From CAKKQX01 sp046313915 (GTDB taxonomy: Bacteria; Pseudomonadota; Gammaproteobacteria; Burkholderiales; SG8-41), in contig JBKBXX010000130.1 in the NCBI GenBank assembly GCA_046313915.1, positions 1 to 8,144 of the forward strand: a stretch of 8,144 bases of DNA, read 5' to 3'. How positions within the stretch are numbered: the stretch's first letter is position 1; every line of letters starts with the position of its first letter. The notes under the pieces are model-generated. The model was given only the letters and a program-made list of their open reading frames with translations. It was not told the origin of the DNA and did no database searches. Shown piece by piece: positions 5,267-8,144 of this stretch. A program made the position numbers and the translations under genes.

Positions 5267-6184
5267 ATGAACGCAGTGACTTTGAACGAAACACTGGCCG
5301 GCGCGATGGCCCAGTCTGGTGCGGAAAAGCCCGCGGCGGCGGCAACCGTCGAACCGGCACCGCCGCCGCGGCGCACCCCGCTCTTCGAAACAGAAGGCGG
5401 CAAGCGCTTTCTCGAAGGCGCCGGCAATGCCGTCAAGGCGGCGATCCCGCCGGCGCTGGGGCTCATGCTTTTCGTCGCCCTGTGGGCGCTCGTCGCCAAC
5501 AGCGGCGGCAGCATCCCGGGGCCATCGGAAACCTGGACGGCGGCAGTCGAACTGTTTTCAGACCCCTTCTACGACAACGGTCCCAACGACAAGGGGATAG
5601 GCTGGAACATCCTCAACTCGCTGTACCGCGTCGGCATCGGCTTTGGCCTCGCTGCGCTGATCGGGATTCCGCTGGGATTCATGATCGGACGCTTTGCCTT
5701 CCTCAGCCGGATGCTGTCGCCGATCATCAGCATCCTGCGTCCGGTGTCGCCGCTTGCCTGGCTGCCGATCGGGCTCCTGGTGCTGAAGCAGGCCGAACCG
5801 GCGTCGATCTGGGTGATTTTCATTTCCAGCATCTGGCCGATGGTGCTGAACACCGCCGCTGGCGTGCAACGCATCCCGCAGGATTACATGAACGTGGCGC
5901 GCGTGCTCAACCTGTCCGAGTTCAAGGTCTTCACCCGGATCCTCTTCCCGGCGGTTCTGCCCTATGTGCTGACCGGTGTGCGTCTGTCCATCGGCGTGGC
6001 CTGGCTCGTCATCGTCGCCGCGGAAATGCTCACCGGCGGCGTTGGCATCGGCTTCTGGGTGTGGGACGAATGGAACAACCTCAACGTCGCCCACATCATC
6101 ATCGCCATCTTTGTCGTCGGCATCGTCGGCCTGCTGCTGGAGCAGATGCTGATGCTGATTGCGAAACGGTTCAGTTATGAGTAA
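5267..6184 (+). CDS. nrtB: Nitrate ABC transporter permease (NrtB family)
   Basis: Inner-membrane channel subunit of the nitrate/nitrite importer, BPD_transp_1 family, 305 residues. A cytoplasmic, Ala/Pro-rich N-terminus (about 1-55) is followed by about six hydrophobic segments (roughly 59-77, 120-141, 150-173, 180-196, 228-252, 276-298). The cytoplasmic coupling (EAA-type) loop that docks on the ATPase is visible at about 196-232, ending in ILFPAVLP (225-232). The ATG at 5267 has AAGGAGA (5254-5260) six bases upstream. It lies 26 bp after nrtA and 62 bp before the ATPase gene, with no terminator between, so it is cotranscribed. Family members also carry sulfonate, taurine or bicarbonate; the nrtA partner and the ANTAR leader point to nitrate or nitrite. 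Confidence 0.92.
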   Translation: MNAVTLNETLAGAMAQSGAEKPAAAATVEPAPPPRRTPLFETEGGKRFLEGAGNAVKAAIPPALGLMLFVALWALVANSGGSIPGPSETWTAAVELFSDPFYDNGPNDKGIGWNILNSLYRVGIGFGLAALIGIPLGFMIGRFAFLSRMLSPIISILRPVSPLAWLPIGLLVLKQAEPASIWVIFISSIWPMVLNTAAGVQRIPQDYMNVARVLNLSEFKVFTRILFPAVLPYVLTGVRLSIGVAWLVIVAAEMLTGGVGIGFWVWDEWNNLNVAHIIIAIFVVGIVGLLLEQMLMLIAKRFSYE

Positions 6185-6246
6185 GCGGCAAGCGGATAAA
6201 ACGCACGCGCTCGCCATTTAATGACCACACCTCATGGAGAATCCAC

Positions 6247-7044
6247 ATGCGAAGCTATGTCCAGATCGAAAACGCCGGCATGATCTTCAACACCAAGAAG
6301 GGCAAGTTCACTGCGCTCACCGGCATCAACCTCCACATCGACCAGGGCGAATTCATCGCGTTGATCGGTCATTCGGGCTGCGGAAAATCGACCCTGCTCA
6401 ACCTGATTGCCGGGCTGCTCGACGCCACTGATGGCGTGCTGTTGCTCGCCAACAAGGAAATCAGGGGACCTGGGCCGGAACGCGGCGTGGTGTTCCAGAA
6501 CCATTCGCTGTTGCCCTGGCTCACCGCGTTCGAAAATGTCTACCTCGCGGTCGAAAAGGTATTCGGCGGCAAGGAAAACCGGGCGCAGATGAAAGCGCGC
6601 ACCAGCAAGGTGCTCGACCTCGTCGGTCTCGCCCACGCGGCGAACAGGCTGCCTGGCGAAATCTCCGGCGGCATGAAGCAGCGCGTCGGCATCGCCCGCG
6701 CGCTGGCGATGGAACCCAAGGTATTGCTGATGGACGAACCCTTCGGCGCGCTCGATGCGTTGACGCGCGCGCATTTGCAGGACGAACTGATGAAGATCGT
6801 CGCGGCCACGAAATCGACCGTGGTGATGGTCACCCACGACGTCGACGAGGCCGTGCTCTTGTCCGACCGCATTGTGATGATGACCAACGGCCCCGCAGCG
6901 ACCATCGGCGAAATTCTCTCCGTGGACCTGCCGCGTCCGCGCGACCGGCTGGCGCTTGCGCACGACACGCGGTATCACGAACTGCGCGGCCAGGTGCTGG
7001 AATTTCTTTACAGCCGGCAGATGCGTCCGAAAGAAGCGGCGTAG
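6247..7044 (+). CDS. nrtD: Nitrate ABC transporter ATP-binding protein (NrtC/NrtD family)
   Basis: Cytoplasmic ATPase that drives the NrtB channel; 265 residues, single nucleotide-binding domain. Visible: Walker A GHSGCGKST (41-49), Q-loop Gln84, signature ISGGMKQ (139-145), Walker B LLMDEP (160-165) with catalytic Glu164, D-loop GALD (167-170), H-loop His197. It is the short NrtD-like type, without the C-terminal NrtA-like domain found in cyanobacterial NrtC; as only one ATPase gene is present, the complex probably uses a homodimer. GGAGA (6236-6240) precedes the ATG by 6 bases. The stop is 6 bases before the next gene, suggesting translational coupling. The symbol nrtD is by domain type; similar proteobacterial genes are also called nrtC or nasD. 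Confidence 0.9.
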   Translation: MRSYVQIENAGMIFNTKKGKFTALTGINLHIDQGEFIALIGHSGCGKSTLLNLIAGLLDATDGVLLLANKEIRGPGPERGVVFQNHSLLPWLTAFENVYLAVEKVFGGKENRAQMKARTSKVLDLVGLAHAANRLPGEISGGMKQRVGIARALAMEPKVLLMDEPFGALDALTRAHLQDELMKIVAATKSTVVMVTHDVDEAVLLSDRIVMMTNGPAATIGEILSVDLPRPRDRLALAHDTRYHELRGQVLEFLYSRQMRPKEAA

Positions 7045-7050
7045 GATCGG

Positions 7051-8019
7051 ATGGCGAGCCCCAGCACGCTGGCGGTCATCGAGCGTTACGAGGAATACCG
7101 TCACGCGCTTAACGAACTGATCGCCTCCATCATCACCGGCATCGCCAACCCGGCGCTGTTCTACGATGCAGGCGCGCGCGACGAGGCGGTGCGCTGTGCC
7201 GGCCGCCACTATCCCTTCGTCGACCTGCTCTACCTGCTGGATACAGAAGGGACGCAGACCACGCCCAACCTGCCGGTACGCAAGAGCAATCCGGCTGCCG
7301 GTAAGGGCCTGGGCGCCCCCCGTGCGCAGAGGCCCTACTACACGCTCGCGCGAAGCCAGCCCGAAGGTGTGGCGATTACCGCACCCTACCTGTCCAACGC
7401 CAGCGGCCTGCTGTGCATCACCGCCATCGTACGCGTGCAGCACGGTGAGGACACCGGTTATCTCGTGCTCGACATCGATCTGGCCGAGGCCGTGGCATTT
7501 CTCATGGGCGACGCCTCGCGCAAGCGTTTCGTGCCTTTCTTCAAGGCCGTGTACAGCGTCATCGTCGCCGGTCTGTTCGCCGTGGTGTTGCTGCTCGGTT
7601 ACGCTGCGCTGGCGGAACTCACGGAAATATTCATTTCCGCCGACGCCCCCGCCGACCTGCACCTCAAACCCTTCGGCGTCATCATCTTCCTCACCCTGGG
7701 GCTGGCCGTGTTCGACCTCGGCAAAACCATACTCGAAGAAGAAGTGCTGATGCACAAGGACGTGTACCGCCACAGTTCCACCCGCCGCACCATCACCCGC
7801 TTCATGGCCGCCATCCTCATCGCGGTATCGATCGAGGGGCTGCTCTTGATGTTCAAGTCGGCGGTGGGCGACGGCGAACACGTAATGGACGGGGTATGGA
7901 TGATGGCTGCGGCGGTGGGCCTGCTGATCGGGCTTGGGTTGTACGTCTACCTCGGTGCGCGTGCCGAACACATACTCTTGAGCCAGAAGCCGAAACCGGA
8001 CACGATGAAGGCCGGCTAG
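7051..8019 (+). CDS. Membrane protein with N-terminal PDC/Cache-like sensor domain, function unknown
   Basis: 322 residues, fourth cistron of the nrt operon, starting 6 bases after the ATPase stop; AGGA (7043-7046) overlaps that stop and serves as a weak Shine-Dalgarno. Residues about 10-150 resemble a PDC/Cache ligand-binding domain: FVDLLYLLDTEGTQ (56-69), QRPYYTLA (93-100), ITAPYLSNASGLLCITAIV (109-127), GYLVLDIDL (136-144). Four hydrophobic segments follow (about 167-190, 207-225, 251-270, 281-303), separated by a charged loop at 228-250 (EEEVLMHKDVYRH). No kinase, GGDEF, chemotaxis or DNA-binding domain is present, so any output must go through its helices or a partner. Unlike common Cache receptors there is no membrane helix before the sensor domain, so its side of the membrane is uncertain. 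The operon position suggests a role in nitrate/nitrite sensing or transporter control; this is inference. No terminator follows. Confidence 0.75.
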   Translation: MASPSTLAVIERYEEYRHALNELIASIITGIANPALFYDAGARDEAVRCAGRHYPFVDLLYLLDTEGTQTTPNLPVRKSNPAAGKGLGAPRAQRPYYTLARSQPEGVAITAPYLSNASGLLCITAIVRVQHGEDTGYLVLDIDLAEAVAFLMGDASRKRFVPFFKAVYSVIVAGLFAVVLLLGYAALAELTEIFISADAPADLHLKPFGVIIFLTLGLAVFDLGKTILEEEVLMHKDVYRHSSTRRTITRFMAAILIAVSIEGLLLMFKSAVGDGEHVMDGVWMMAAAVGLLIGLGLYVYLGARAEHILLSQKPKPDTMKAG

Positions 8020-8058
8020 AGAACCAGCCTTCAGGCCGGAAGCGTATACCCGCCACCC

Positions 8059-8144
8059 ATGCCGAACAGCGGGCAAACCGCTTCGAACCGCCAGCCGCTT
8101 ACTCGTCTGTTGCTCGAAGATCGCGCCCCCTCCCTGCCGCGCGC
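8059..8144 (+). CDS. Possible start of another gene, cut by the window edge
   Basis: An ATG at 8059 opens a frame that runs without a stop to the window end (28 codons, beginning MPNSGQTASNRQPLTRLL). No clear ribosome binding site is seen, and in GC-rich DNA a short open frame can arise by chance. No family can be recognised. Its 39-bp distance from the preceding stop would allow it to belong to the same operon. Confidence 0.3.
   Translation, partial: MPNSGQTASNRQPLTRLLLEDRAPSLPR

Noticed and set aside
8010..8040. GGCT/AGCC and CCGG/CCGG repeats after the Cache-like gene as a terminator
   Set aside because: Short stems and no T-run.
6232..8076. A 614-codon open frame on the - strand
   Set aside because: It lies opposite the nrt ATPase and Cache-like genes, is rich in His, Gln, Arg and Gly as expected for a GC-rich shadow frame, and shows no recognisable motif.

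Overview
The window is GC-rich proteobacterial DNA with long open frames on the + strand and only one convincing gene on the - strand. Codon use, sigma-54 promoters and the gene families suggest a betaproteobacterium; a Rhodocyclales relative such as Azoarcus or Thauera is a plausible guess, but it is inferred from style and not proven.

Left part (1-2894) is a set of unrelated housekeeping or accessory genes. The 3' two thirds of a Cu(I)-type P1B ATPase (copA-like) runs in from the left edge. It converges on, and overlaps by 25 bp, a small TonB-type energy transducer on the - strand. Divergent from tonB lies a secreted dienelactone-hydrolase-family protein whose expected catalytic histidine is an arginine. 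A perfect 8-bp inverted repeat sits in the tonB/hydrolase intergenic region.

Right part (about 2927-8019) is a nitrate/nitrite uptake locus with its regulator. nasT encodes a receiver-like domain plus an ANTAR RNA-binding domain. It is followed by nrtA (exported substrate-binding protein), nrtB (permease), an nrtC/nrtD-type ATPase, and a fourth cistron, a four-helix membrane protein with an N-terminal PDC/Cache-like sensor domain. Both nasT and the nrt operon are preceded by a -24/-12 (sigma-54) promoter and by an intrinsic terminator placed just before the start codon. In the nrt leader the RNA between promoter and terminator folds into two hairpins, each with a six-base loop carrying A at position 1 and G at position 4. 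The second overlaps the 5' arm of the terminator. This is the known architecture of an ANTAR antitermination target, so NasT very probably acts on the leader next to its own gene.

In the working model, nitrogen limitation (NtrC with sigma-54; an IHF site and an NtrC-like site are visible upstream of nasT) starts transcription. Nitrate or nitrite then releases NasT to trap the antiterminator and let RNA polymerase read into nrtABC. Unusual points are: no NasS partner in the window; a NasT receiver without the usual phosphoacceptor aspartate; a nasT leader with a terminator but no canonical hexaloops; a Lys-Arg instead of Arg-Arg in the NrtA export signal; and the uncharacterised Cache-like membrane protein coupled to the ATPase gene. 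The last 125 bases hold no complete gene, only a possible start of another frame at 8059.
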